Assembly (NCBI GenBank): GCA_030063045.1
Contig: JAQSEB010000145.1
Location: forward strand, 806,001 to 870,000
Reading direction: 5' to 3'
Length of the DNA: 64,000 nucleotides
DNA from: Pratylenchus scribneri
Taxonomy: Eukaryota > Nematoda > Chromadorea > Rhabditida > Pratylenchidae
The notes under the pieces were generated by a model that was not told where the DNA came from, searched no databases, and worked only from the letters and a program-made list of their open reading frames with translations. Made by a program: the position numbers and the translations under genes. Positions 10,866 through 22,350 of the stretch are shown in pieces; the stretch's first letter is position 1; each line of letters opens with the position of its first letter.

Positions 10866-12485
10866 TGAAACTGAAAGAGATGGAGTGGAAAGTATTGTGG
10901 AGAATAATATGAGGAAGACGGAAGTAAAATTTACAAAAATTCATGGCAATTGAGAATTTAAAAATTGAATTTTTGACTGAAATTTTTTCTTATAGATAGT
11001 TTTTTATCCATTTTAATTAATATGTATTATTTCGATATTAAAGATTTGTTTGTATATTTTTTATATTATATTTTTTGATGTTCTGAATTCTTTTTTAAAT
11101 TTTGTTACATTTTTTATTTGAAATATTTTAAAAATTTTGTGTTTATAAATTATATATGAAAATTGTTCTTTTTATTGAAAATTAATTAATTGTTTTTTTC
11201 CACAAATTTTAAAATAAATTAATTTAAGACAAAAATCAAAGACAATGATCTCAACTTTCTTAATTTCGCATCCTCCGTCAAAGTTTTATGTTCATCAATA
11301 ATCCCACATCTTTTTGGCAATGATTTCTAACTTTTTTTCGTCTAATTGAACTCAAATTGATAGGAATTATAATTAAAAAATTAGCCGTAAATACATTTTT
11401 AAGAAAAGAAGAGACCTCGTTCTTCCAACTTTTTGCGCTTTCCGTTAGGTGGCTTTATGCCATCAAAATGCCACATCAATTGGGCTTAAATTGCATTTTG
11501 TTATTTGTCCATTCTATCTTACATCTTAATTTTATCTTCATTAATTCTGAAATAATGTCTAAATTTCATCAAGCTTAAAGTGGACAAAGCAACAAAAACT
11601 AAAGTGCGGGAATTAATGTTGACACACTGATATAAATTAAACTTCAGGGCAAATGAACGGTCCTCCAAAAAATTTAGCCATCATCGGAATGATTTGTTTT
11701 AAATTACCTTATATCCTTTTTTTTAATTCCCCATGGAGAATTATTTTTTAATCCCTCAAAATTGCGAAAAATTTTCAATCTCACTCCTTAATTTGTGGAC
11801 ATTTTTGAACAGATTATAGTGGATTTTTTGAGCTTATGTGAAATCTAAGAAAATGCAATAAAAACATTTTTAAAAGTTCGCTCTAGCAGAAACTATGGGT
11901 CTCAAAATTGAAGGTGGGCAATTATTAGAGGTAGGGGAATTAGAAAAGGTTTTACGGTAGTTTACACATTTTTATGGTCCTTTTTTCGAGTTTATTGGCC
12001 CAAAAAATGATTGAATTATTCCAAGTTGTCTTCATTTTCTATTACAGAATACAATGCAACCTTTAAAAATGAAAAACGGCCTCAGTAATTAGCGAAAACA
12101 TTAAGCAAGGTAGCAAAAGAAGAGTTGTCCAAATTTTGCCCACAGAAAATTGGGAAGAAAATCCCACATTTTCTATTGAATTCGTGCAAAAAACATAATG
12201 TGAAGAGAAAAACAAAATAATTTATAATGCAAAAGAATATTTAAGAACAGTAAACAGGTAATTGGAAAAAGAGGGAATTGTCTAAATAAATAGACGAATA
12301 CATAATTATTGGAAATGAAATTAATTGTTCATCAATTAAAATTATCACATCACAATAGTAAATTCGTAAATAATCTGTGCAGGATATTCAAAAATGGAAA
12401 ATTCAAAACAAAAATAGATAAGTAATACATTTTAAATGGACATAAAAATAAAAATGATGATATAACATAGCGAAATCAGTAGAAT

Positions 12486-14897
12486 TTATTCATCCGTAAT
12501 CTCATCGAGATTCCCTTGTTTACAATTTGTCCCGTCCATTTTCATAAGAATAAAGACGACATCGGGATTAGCGCCAATCTGAAAAGTTGTTTTCACTTTA
12601 TGTATATAATATTATATAAAAAAAGGACAAAAAATTCACCTCAAACCATTTTGTTGAGCTCAAAAAATTTTTTGCCTTATAAACATTCTCCGGTTCTCCA
12701 TTGACGGTCAGCCCAAATTGTTTCTCACTTTTGTAATGAATATCCAGCTGAAAAATTTCGCCTATTTCGATCGGAACCGAAAGTTGATAAGATTCGCCAT
12801 TGACAACTTTACCAAAATCTTGCTTAAATAAAATATTTAAATTAAAAATAGACAATCAAACAAATATAAAATACCTCTACAATATCAATTTCAGTTGAAT
12901 GATCAGAGATATTCAAGGCGAAATAACTATGAACTGAACCTTGTGCTTAAAAAACATGTGTAAATTTTTGTTGAATTATTTTTAACAAACGTTTATAGAA
13001 TAAAATATGTATCGCGAGAAATGGAACATTATCCAGTGGCAATATTTTTCCCACAATCTTCAAGCTTTTATTCGACGGCATTTCATAAGAGCAATAGACT
13101 CTATTTTTTTGAATTTTGGTCATTTGTGCGGTGGTATCGCCGATGATCTTTATATAAATTTATTTGAAAATAATCATTCAAAATTCATTCAAACCTGAAC
13201 AAAATGAACAATGTTAGCCGTCACATTCGCGGGATCAATGGGCAGAGTGCCAATCAGTGAATTGTCCATCCAAATATCTGTTCTATCGACATAGGCATTA
13301 AATTTGAAAATTGCCTCAAATTGTGAGCCACCATTGTAGGAATGGGACAAAACCGTTGTTTCTCGTTCTTTATTGTTTGGCTTAAAATATTACACTCTTA
13401 TGATTTAATCAGAACGGAACCAACCCCAACGGAAAGCTTATAGTATTTCGGTTCAATGTTGACTTCCAACTGGAAAATGCTCTCGAAAATTCCATCATCT
13501 TTTTGATGCCAAAATTTGATGACAAACATTTTGGCATTGTCGTCGATTTTGCCTTTGAGCATAATTCCACCGCTATTTTTAATGGAGAGTCCCTCCTCAA
13601 TCATCCACGATTTTTCTGAAGTTTTTTCATAACTGAAATTCCAATATTTGTAGTCGCCAGTGATCTACAAATTGAATGAAATGTTAAAAATGATAACGGC
13701 CAAATGAAATGTCACAACATTAATGAGGTGCAGATTTTCAAAGGCAATTTCGTGATCCGCATTTAAATTCTGAGGTCCATTGCAATTTACATTGATTGTC
13801 ATACCATTTTTATGCAGCATGACAACCAAATGAAATGGAGCACCTCGGGCAAAATGATTTTTAATTGTTGGAATTACAACCATAGCATTCCAATCATTGC
13901 CCTTATTAGGAAATATTTTTATGAATTTATTAAAAATACTTACAATTTTTTGCTCGAAAATGATAGCATTTTTCCCGAAATTAACAATGAACCGAACTCC
14001 TTTGAATTTAATCTCGGAATCTTCAAAAGTTATGTAATTTAGTTAATTAATTATAAAAACTAAAAAACGCACATAATTGGTCGACAATTTCGAATGTAAT
14101 ATGTTCGGCATCTGATTTGATGGAGCCATTCAAAATGATAATAAAATTCTCAAAAATGGTGGTAAGATTATTGATTGCTCTCTCTTTGGATTCTATTTTA
14201 ATTGTATCTGGATTTGGCATTTCGGCAGATGGCTGATTGAACTGTAAAATATTCGGGTTAAAGTTAAATGTATTTTCATTAAGTTTTGAATAAAATGTGT
14301 TTTTGCATTAAAATGTGTTTTCGCTTAGTTTTGATTAGAATGTATTTTCGTTCAGTTTGATTAATAAAATGTGTTTTCGCATTAAAATGTGTTTTCGCTT
14401 AGTTTTGATTAGAATGTATTTTCGTTCAGTTTGATTAATAAAATGTGTTTTCGCATTAAAATGTGTTTTCGCTTAGTTTTGATTAGAATGTATTTTCGTT
14501 CAGTTTGATTAATAAAATGTGTTTTCGCATTAAAATGTGTTTTCGCTTAGTTTTGACTTTTGATTAAAATGTATTTTCGTTCAGTTTGATTAATAAAATG
14601 TGTTTTCGCATTAAAATGTGTTTTCGCTTAGTTTTGACTTTTGATTAAAATGTATTTTCGTTCAGTTTGATTAAAATGTGTTTTCGCATTAAAATATATT
14701 TTCACTTAGTTTGATTAAATGTGTTTTCACTTAATTCTGATTTCCATTTAAACGTGTTTTAACTATTTGTATTAAAATGTATTTCGGCAATTCTGTTTTG
14801 GCCGAATAATTATAATTAAAAAAGGAGATTTCATACAAATGCCTGGATTTCTTGACAGCACGACGATCTATTAACATAAATTTCAAAATGATCAATG
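12486..14897 (-). pseudogene. Galectin-repeat gene copy lacking its 5' exons
   Basis: Paralogue of the gene at 46443-50768, aligned exon for exon from the exon ending CCQEIQAF (about 14897-14838) to the stop at 12486-12488. Galectin-type strands are visible: RGAPFHLVVMLHKNGMTINV followed by ITGDYKYWNF, then FVIKFWHQKDDG to IIGDTTAQ, and VPIEIGEIFQLDIHY near the end. All these exon frames are open and spliceable although the protein has diverged strongly from the other copy, which suggests past or present selection. The exons encoding the signal peptide and the N-terminal region are missing; sequence from just upstream of that gene follows instead, now interrupted by a hAT element. It may be a pseudogene, or a shorter cytoplasmic lectin with a new start. 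One intron here probably begins with GC (13699-13700). Confidence 0.65.
14281..14740. repeat. TTAAAATGTGTTTTCG minisatellite
   Basis: About a dozen units built from ATTAAAATGTGTTTTCGC and GATTAGAATGTATTTTCG alternating with TTCAGTTTGATTAATAAAA, forming a higher-order repeat of about 90 bases. It lies in the intron upstream of the exon that starts FNQPSAEM. The same intron of the paralogue holds a related array at 48513-48955. Confidence 0.85.
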
Positions 14898-14931
14898 AAG
14901 AGGAAGAAGGAATGAAATTGGATGTAGTGGG

Positions 14932-16802
14932 TAGAGTAGGAGAGAGTCGGTTAACCGAACCGAAACCGAAACCGAAGATTTTAGGCCCAAAAACCGAAAC
15001 CGAAACCGAGACTCTAAAACCGGCCAAAACCGAAACCGAAGGTCAAAACCGTCGGTTTTTCGGTTTTGCCGTTCACCCTTAAAAATGATATTTTGCGAAG
15101 AATACTTGAAAATGATTTTAAATTTCATAAAATTGGCGTTTGGCATTTTGTTTTTCTCATTCATTTTCCTTCAAATACATCATTATTTAAATATTATTTT
15201 CATTATAAAACAATATTTATTTATTTATTTTTAATTATAATTCTAAATGCTAATGTTGATTCTAAAAAATAATTAATTTTAACTTTTAGGATATTCTATT
15301 TAATAATGGTAGCGAAAATTTTTAAATTTTTTCAAATTGTTAAAATTGATGGCAAAGAACAACGAAAATGTTTGAAATGTGGAAAGCTTTTGGCAATTCC
15401 CACGGATTCTTCAACTTCAAATATGATAAATCATTTGAAAACTCCGAGCCATGAAACAGAATGGGAGAATTATCAAAAAGCTGGAGATGATGGAATTCAG
15501 GTTCAACATTACTAAAAATTTGATTCTTCTTATGTATAACCACAGGATATTCGATCACATTTTGTCAAAAGTGAGAAGGAAATAAACGCCCAACGCGAAA
15601 ATGATCAAGAGCTTGTGCGAATTATGGTTCGACAAAATGCTAGTACTTATTTTTTTGATGATCCAGACATGCAAAAACGATAAAAAAAAGCCTATCCAGA
15701 ACTTAAGGTTTAATAAACAATATGAAACAAATTAAATATAAATAGGTGTACGGAAGGAAGCATTTTACTGAAAATGTTATCCCCAAAATGGCGGAGGAAA
15801 TAAAGAAAAAAATTGTCGATCAATTGGCGGGAAGACGTTTTTCCATAACTTCCGATGGTTGGCAAAAGCCTTCTCGTTTCCCGATTTCATTTTGAAAGGT
15901 TTATTTTTTTTTATTAAATTAAATTGAATATTAAAAAATTAAGAAAAGCAAATTGGACAAGAAATTGAAATTACCGAGATAGAAAATGAAAATGCTCCGC
16001 AAGAGCTGGATGAAGATTCGATGGATATCGACAATTTCGGTAATTCTGTAAAATTGCATTTTTTATTTATTAAATTTCCAGATATTTGGGCACCACCAAA
16101 AGAAACGGCACAGTCAATAAATTCACAAAATGAATTGAAAAATGCAATAAAAGTTCGTTTTATAATTTTAATTTGAATAATATTTTCAAAAAATTTAGGT
16201 TGAGCTTGGTCTTTTTCGGAATAATTTGGCCATCAATCGCCCACTCCGAACTGATGATGTTTTTTCTTGGTGGCGAAAAAATCAAGAAAATTTCCCACAA
16301 TTGACTTTTGCAGCAAAATGCCTTCTTTCAGTGCCAGCAACTTCAGTTTGCAGTGAGCGCACCTTCTCTATGGCTGGCCTCCTTTATGCAAATTCATTGC
16401 GCAACAGGCAATTTTATTTTATTTATTTATTTAATTGAATTTTGATAGACTCAGCGGAAAAATGGCCGAAATGCTCATATTAATAAAGGCGCACTTAAAA
16501 AAGTTGAAACTTGGGCCAACAATTGAAGAAGAGGACCCAGAAGAAGATATAGAAATCGAGGATGATGAAGATTAAAATATTGGAGATCGATATTTAGATT
16601 ATTTTTGTTTGATTTTTTTCCGATATTTTTTGAAAATTAAAATTTGAAAAATTTTTAATGCTTTTTCTAAAACCCCTCAAAACCGAGAAAACCGAAACCG
16701 AAACCGAGGATTTTTAAAAAACCGAAACCGAAACCGAGATTCCAAAACCGGCCAAAACCGAAACCGAAGACCTCGGTTTAAAACCGACTCTCTCCTACTC
16801 TA
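14932..16802 (+). mobile_element. hAT transposon, decayed, with intact termini
   Basis: Perfect 19-bp terminal inverted repeats (TAGAGTAGGAGAGAGTCGG at 14932-14950, complement at 16784-16802) and a perfect 8-bp target duplication GTAGTGGG (14924-14931 and 16803-16810). Subterminal arrays of CCGAAACCGAAACC sit at both ends. The 8-bp duplication and the encoded domains identify the hAT superfamily. The interior (1.87 kb) encodes only parts of a transposase. Confidence 0.95.
15306..16575 (+). pseudogene. hAT transposase remnant (BED finger and dimerisation domain)
   Basis: The first exon encodes a BED-type zinc finger with CLKCGKLLAIP and a later H..TPSH pair. Downstream fragments include FSITSDGW, typical of the hAT catalytic region start, then immediate loss of frame. 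The last part encodes the C-terminal dimerisation region: WWRKNQENFPQL, then KCLLSVPATSVCSERTFSMAG and, after an intron, RLSGKMAEMLILIKAHL, ending in an acidic tail and TAA near 16575. Two in-frame stops (near 15681 and 15893) and the absence of most of the catalytic core mean no active transposase is made. Confidence 0.85.
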
Positions 16803-16810
16803 GTAGTGGG

Positions 16811-17289
16811 GAGGGAGAAATTGACCAAACAAATTAAATGAATTATATTATTGGCTGCCAAATTTTTCAAAATTTTGGATGATGATTGTACATTGATGGG
16901 CCAAATATGAAATCATTTTTGTTTTTACATCACCAATTTAGTCCAAATGGATGTGAATGGGCAATATTGAAATGGACCAAAATTGAAAAAGATGATTCAA
17001 TTTGGATAGCTTCTGTTTTTGCTTAATTTCGGCGGATAAATTCATTATTTTGATGGCTCTATTTTGAGATAGATTACTCACCCTAAGAAATTATTTTTCT
17101 ACGTATATTTTTTGAAACCCATAGAAAAATCATAAATATTAAATGCTGTCATTTATTCAACCATATTCATTAGCTTCCAAAAATGTGGAATTTTTATGGC
17201 AAATATAAAATTGGTGATTGAAAGAATACTCAAAATTTGTTGAACAATTTTCTCATTTTTCTTCATTTTCTGCTCATCAATTCCATCAT
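16811..17289. other. Duplicated flank of the galectin locus
   Basis: From 16811 to about 17035 this matches about 50870-51110 next to the complete galectin gene (shared words GGGAGAAATT, GATGATGATTGTACA, ATGGACCAAA, GAAAAAGATGATTCAATTTGG). It is therefore the outer part of the same segmental duplication, on the far side of the inserted hAT element. The remainder up to collagen B is AT-rich with no feature seen. Confidence 0.7.
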
Positions 17290-19482
17290 TTAATAGCCTG
17301 GGGCAGTGCGTGGCGGTGGGCTAAATTTATTCAAAATTTTAACCAAATTTCCAACAATTTTCCTTACCAATGGTCGCAAGCTCCATGGCCACCATCGCTG
17401 CCAGCCTCGCCAGGTCCTCCCGGTTGACCTGGGGATCCCGGTGATCCGGGTGGGCCGCCATCGCCTGGTGGTCCTTGGCCTCCGGGTTGACCGTCGTTTC
17501 CGGGTGCTCCTGGTTCGCCAGGGCCTCCGGGTTGTCCATCGGGTCCAGGTGGTCCGGGTGGGCCTTGTTGTGGTGGACCTTTAAGGAAATATGTATTTAG
17601 AACCGTAAAAATAAAAAATTTCCCACCTTCCGTAACTTCTCCTGGTGGACCAGGTTGTCCGGGCTCTCCGGGGCCTCCGGGCTGTCCGTCGCCTCCGGGT
17701 GGTCCCGGTGGGCCAGCTGGGCCTGGGCCGCCACCAGTGGCCGGTGCTCCTGGCGCTCCTGGGTTTCCGTTGGGTCCGGGTGGTCCTGGTGGTCCGGGCT
17801 GTCCATCTGGGCCTGGCTCGCATGTTGGCGTGCATCCGGCACCGGCTGCCGCTGGTGGTGGTGGGGCAGCATCTTGTCCAGGTTGTCCAGCGCCTCCGGG
17901 TTGGCCATCGCCTCCTGGGGGTCCAGGCGGTCCGGGTGGGCCAGGTGGTCCGGGTTGGGAAACACCTATTAGATTAATTGGAATTTATTCATGGGAATAA
18001 AATAAGGAAAATAATTGAATGAAAAGGTATGCTTTTATAAGCTTTTATATATTTGATAAATGTTTATTTTATAAAATCAATATAATTTCTTAAAAATGGT
18101 CTAATTTTAATGGCAAAATTACTATAAAAACTCTAATTTAATGCAAAAAATAATCATAAAATTGAGAATAAAAATGATATAATTTTAGTGCCAAAAATAA
18201 CCATAAAATAAAGAATAATGTACCATTTTTATTGCCAAAAATAATTAAAAATTAGGAGACCAAAATAATCATAAAATCATGCCAAAAAATTTAAAAAAGC
18301 GGCATAATTTGGACTCTAACTCGATCAAATACATATCCTTATTCTACTTAAATAGAATAATGCCAAAAATCTTACCGCATCCACAGCATCCTCCACCGCC
18401 TCCGCCAGCTTGACGACGAACGGCCTTTGCGGCGAATGCCTTCACGCCACTGATGTGGCCAATGCTGACACCATGTTGGGTCACACTGCGATGAGCTTTT
18501 TTGCCGCCTGGTGCTTTGTTATTCGCGGCACGTGGCTCACGCACAACACCGTTCACATCCGACAAAACTTGAGTGCGAGTGACCTGATGAGGGAATATAA
18601 AGTTTTATTAATTAACAATTAGAAATCCCGAATTTTTATTAAATAATTTTATCAAAAAATAATTTCTACTTTTTTTGATAATTTATTGAAGTAAAAATGA
18701 TCTAATTTTACACAAAAAAAAATATTTTAAAAAGTTCAGATTGCCTAAAAATCTTCCATTTCTACTTCAAAAAATGTTAACTAATAGAAATTCTTTTTTT
18801 CACCAATATTGCAAAAAAATAAAATATAAAATTTTATTTTTAAAAATAATTTATTGAAAGTAAAAATAATCTAATTATATATAAAAAAACATATTAATAA
18901 ATGTAAAAATATCTAAAAATTTGACCATTCAGTTTTTTTTTCTTCAAAAATTATAATAGAAATTTCTATACTTGTTAAGTTTATTTTATATCCACTTTTT
19001 TGTTGAGTATGGAAAAAGTGAATGGTCCTACTTTGGGTCATTGCTCATTAGGAATAGGGATTAGGTTCATTAGGGGTTTTACCCGAGATGATTCGAATGA
19101 ATCCTAATCAGCCAAATCCTAATCCTATCCTAATTCCTAATGACCCTGACCCATAAGGGGATCCTTCACTTTTCTCCAGTTCACCCGAAAAGCAGATACA
19201 AACTTAAAAAGTATAGAAATTCCTTAATTTTATACAACTTTCCATAAAAATTAGAATAAGCCCACAGACCTCTCGCCAAATGTTCCCTGAACGAAGTTTG
19301 CAAAAGTCCACTTCACTTTGCATTTGTGTGCCAATTTGTTGGAAATGTTGGTATGCAAGTGGCACCGAGATGACACAAATCAATGTGGCCACCGTTGAGA
19401 GGCAAACGCCGAAGAAGGCAATGGCCCGGAGGGATTCGGCCTCTTGCCGTTGCTGTTGCTTATCATAGTCGCCGCCGTCCAT
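17290..19482 (-). CDS. Cuticle collagen B
   Basis: Nematode cuticle collagen, 333 residues, standard architecture. Exons: 19482-19270, 18583-18376, 17965-17627, 17578-17368 and 17320-17290; phases agree throughout. The start [20 protein letters not shown] leads into the membrane helix [19 protein letters not shown] and the conserved N-terminal domain ([12 protein letters not shown]). A basic linker with possible cleavage sites (VVREPR, AVRRQ) precedes CCGCG. Gly-X-Y blocks are interrupted by a proline/alanine stretch and CTPTCEPG, and by EVTEGGPPQQ. The last exon, only 31 bases, joins as [15 protein letters not shown], the classic C-terminal cysteine and RTAPGY ending of this family; without that join the frame would stop at TGG TAA. 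The product is secreted by the hypodermis and cross-linked into the cuticle. Confidence 0.92.
18958..19222. mobile_element. Foldback element with TTAGGG-like interior, collagen B intron 1
   Basis: Ends AATTTCTATACTTGTTAAGTTT and its near complement at 19200-19222. Inner inverted segments pair AAAAAGTGAATGG with CACTTTTCTCC, and GGATTAGG with CCTAATCC repeats. It resembles the elements at 58640-58870 and 58940-59540. Confidence 0.65.
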
Positions 19483-20559
19483 TCTGCGCTACTTTTGCTG
19501 CTGATGAGAATGATTGGGCAATTCTGCAATATGGCTGCTTAAAAAGGGCCCCAAAATTGGAGGCAAAAAGCCATAAAATTGGGTCTCAAAACTGGTTTTG
19601 CGCCGCGGCGATCATTTTTGCGGACCTTCCCTTCCTCGCCTTCCGTCGTTGGCCCTACTTTCCCACTTTAGGGCGGACCTTCTTTTCCTTCCGCTATTCT
19701 TTCATTTCCTCTTTTGGATGATGGCCGTTGTTCGTTTTTTTACGGAGAAGAAGGACTAATTTTCGGGCCGAGAAGCCCAGAAATTAGGAAATTAGGTGGT
19801 TGGGTTGCTCATTTTTCGTAATGCTTTAGGCATGTTGCGCAACAAAAAAAGGAGGCAAGCAGGCAATGGAACCGCGGCGAACATTTTTTGATGCGCCATC
19901 TCTTCCGCCGTTGGCCATTCTTTCCCCTTTTGGATGGATGGCCGTTGCTTTGTTTTTTTACAGCGAAGGCAACTAATTTTCGGAGCGAGAAGCCCACAAA
20001 AGGGCGAATTTGGTGATTTTGTTGGGTTGCTCATTTTTGCAGCAGGGAATGCTTTGGGCATTTGCGCAACAAAAAAGAAAGGCGGAGGCGATGGAAGGGA
20101 ATAGAATGGAAGGAAAAGCATCAATTACTCTCATCAAATCAGTCAGTGGGGCAAAAAAAGAAGAAATTGGCGAAAAGGGGACAGGAAATGCAGAGGGGAA
20201 ACCTTCTTAAGCCAAATTGGCTCACAAAAAATGGTCTCACTCCCACCTTTGAAGAAGCCAAAAGAACGCGCGAGGACCGATTTGAAACAAAGAGCGGTGT
20301 ATATGGACAAAAAAAGTTAGGGACGAAAATGAACACAGAAAAGAATTTCCACTTGACCCGCTTTGTTGCCGAAAATTAATTAATATGGAACCTCCAAAAA
20401 ATGTAGGACAAAAAATGTGCGACTGCGACTGTCTTCCATAGTTAGCCTAAGGCAATTTTGGACCTGTGAATGTCGCCGAAAATTAATTTGGGCCGAACAT
20501 TAATATGGAACCTCCCAAAAAATTTAAAGCTGAAAAATTTGCTACTGTCTTCCATATTT

Positions 20560-21260
20560 TGCCTGAGGCAATTTTGGGCCATTTTTCTTTATGTAGGAAA
20601 CATTTTTACAACGCATAAACCAGTTAAACCCCAAAGATTCATTATGGGTTTTGAGGGGTAGAAATTGGCGGAAGGACCTTCTTTCTCTTGGGCTAAATTA
20701 CACAAAAAAATAAACGCCAAAAAATAGAAGAATTCGTATAGTACTTCCTATCCTAAAACTTATTTGGGTCATTTTTCTTTGCAGAGCAAACATTTTTACA
20801 ATGCAATAAACCAGTTAAATCCCAACAATTCTTTTTCGGTTTCGGAGAGTAGAAGTTATTGGCCGAAGAAGAAATTTTTCCATTTCCTTAGGCTGAATTA
20901 CAATAAATAATAAACGCCAAAAAGCGGTAAAAAATTAAGAGAATTCGTATAGTTCTTCCTGTGTGTTGCTGGCCTGCCAATTATTTCTTTATTGCAAACC
21001 ATCGTTATGTCCTCGATGATTGGATTGTGATTTGCGACTGATGATGAGACTATTTTGGACCATTTTTTGCTTCTGATAAATATTTTTTACAACACATAAA
21101 CCAGTTCAACCCAAACAATCCTTTATGGGTTTGGGCTGTTGGCTAAAGAAATTCTTTCCCTAAGGCAACACCAAATAACAAACGCCAAAAAAGCAAAAAA
21201 TATAGGAGAATTCGTATAGTTCTTCCTATGTTGAGAGGCCAACCAATTTGCTTTATTGGA
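20560..21260. repeat. Degenerate tandem repeat upstream of collagen B
   Basis: Repeated order of words: CATTTTTCTTT, AACATTTTTACAA, AAACCAGTTAAA, CCCAA..ATTC, AATTACA, AAACGCCAAAAA, then GAATTCGTATAGT followed by CTTCCTA or CTTCCTG. Copies are seen at about 20575-20755, 20765-20962 and 21055-21232, with a partial unit before. The GAATTCGTATAGTTCTTCCT word is the best conserved part. Confidence 0.7.
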
Positions 21261-21924
21261 AACCACTTTTGTGCCCCACCGAATGATTGGATTGTGACTA
21301 CTTTTTTTGGTGTCGCTGCTGATGATTTTCCGTTTATCTTTTTTTTTGGTTTGCGCAATTCGCTGGCTTCTTTTGTGCAGCAGCCATAAATTTATGTGCG
21401 GACAATTGTCCAGCATTTGGAGCAATTTTTGAGCTAAATTGGTTTGGATTGATGGCCAATATTGGGGAAAGAAAACCGGCTACTATCTCTGCTATGTTTA
21501 TGAGAAGAATGGCTGTACTATTAGCAATTATGTAAATATAACATATTTAATTTTATAGATATGGAATTTATAAGAAAAAATAAGAAGAAAATAAATGAAT
21601 GAAATTTGAATTAGAAGAATAATACAATTTGTTCGATTTCTTTTCAATTATGTTAATATTTTTGTTCCGCGTGCATTTTATGGCTTCATTTTTTCAGCCA
21701 AAAATATGCTAGATGTCTAAGCCAAATTGTATCGGGGATATTTGATGGGAAAATTAATGGCCAATATTGATGGAAATAAATAATTAATAAACAACGGTTG
21801 GGATAATGAAACGGATAGCTACTTTTTATTGAATTTAAATAATATTTAAAATAGTGAAAAAAAAGAAAAAATGTGGTTAAAATTTGATTCAAATCTTTTT
21901 GCATATAATAAAAAACATATGGAT

Positions 21925-22350
21925 GGTATATAATTTGCCGAAAAAAACATTGAAAATGCCGTAAAAAACATTGAAAATGCCGAAAAAAAACATTGAAAAT
22001 GCCGAAAAAGCTTATAACTATTTATTGGTTTGTCCTACACCCTCAAACTATATACCCATTCGATAGATCTCGTCAAGACGCATCGAATGGTATATAATTG
22101 GCCGAGTTTTGGTCAAAAATTAAAGGTATTAAACCGTTTAAACCTTTTTTAATTTTTGGTTCAAAACTAAGTTAGAATTGGTTAAACCTTGACAAATTAT
22201 ATACCAACCGACGCATCTTGACGAGATCTATCGATTGAGTATATGGTTTGTTTGCCTAGGACAAATCGGTGAACCGTTAAAGCTTTTGGGCATTTTCAAT
22301 ACTCTTTTCGGCAATTTCAATGTTACTTTCGGCAAATTAAATATTTCCCA
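21925..22350. mobile_element. Foldback element, family P1, intergenic copy
   Basis: Palindrome with GATAGATCTCGTCAAGACGC on one arm and GCATCTTGACGAGATCTATC on the other, and TTAAACCNTTT-type pairing toward the centre. The outer parts repeat CATTGAAAATGCCG several times (about 21948-22008), ending in GGCAAATTAAATATTTCCC. Confidence 0.8.

Larger units (their letters stand above)
9842..12485. other. Intergenic between receptor and galectin copy
   Basis: Very AT-rich. It holds a foldback element (10013-10490), an isolated exon-like segment (10804-10865) and, at about 11420-12160, a decayed copy of the collagen A upstream block found at 4620-5190. Otherwise I see nothing that looks coding. Confidence 0.5.

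Noticed and set aside
17306..18000. Plus-strand Val/Arg/Gly and Trp/Ser frames
   Set aside because: Antisense shadows of collagen B exons.
19383..20379. Frames of 60-112 residues upstream of collagen B
   Set aside because: They lie across a diverged tandem duplication and are not conserved between its two copies.
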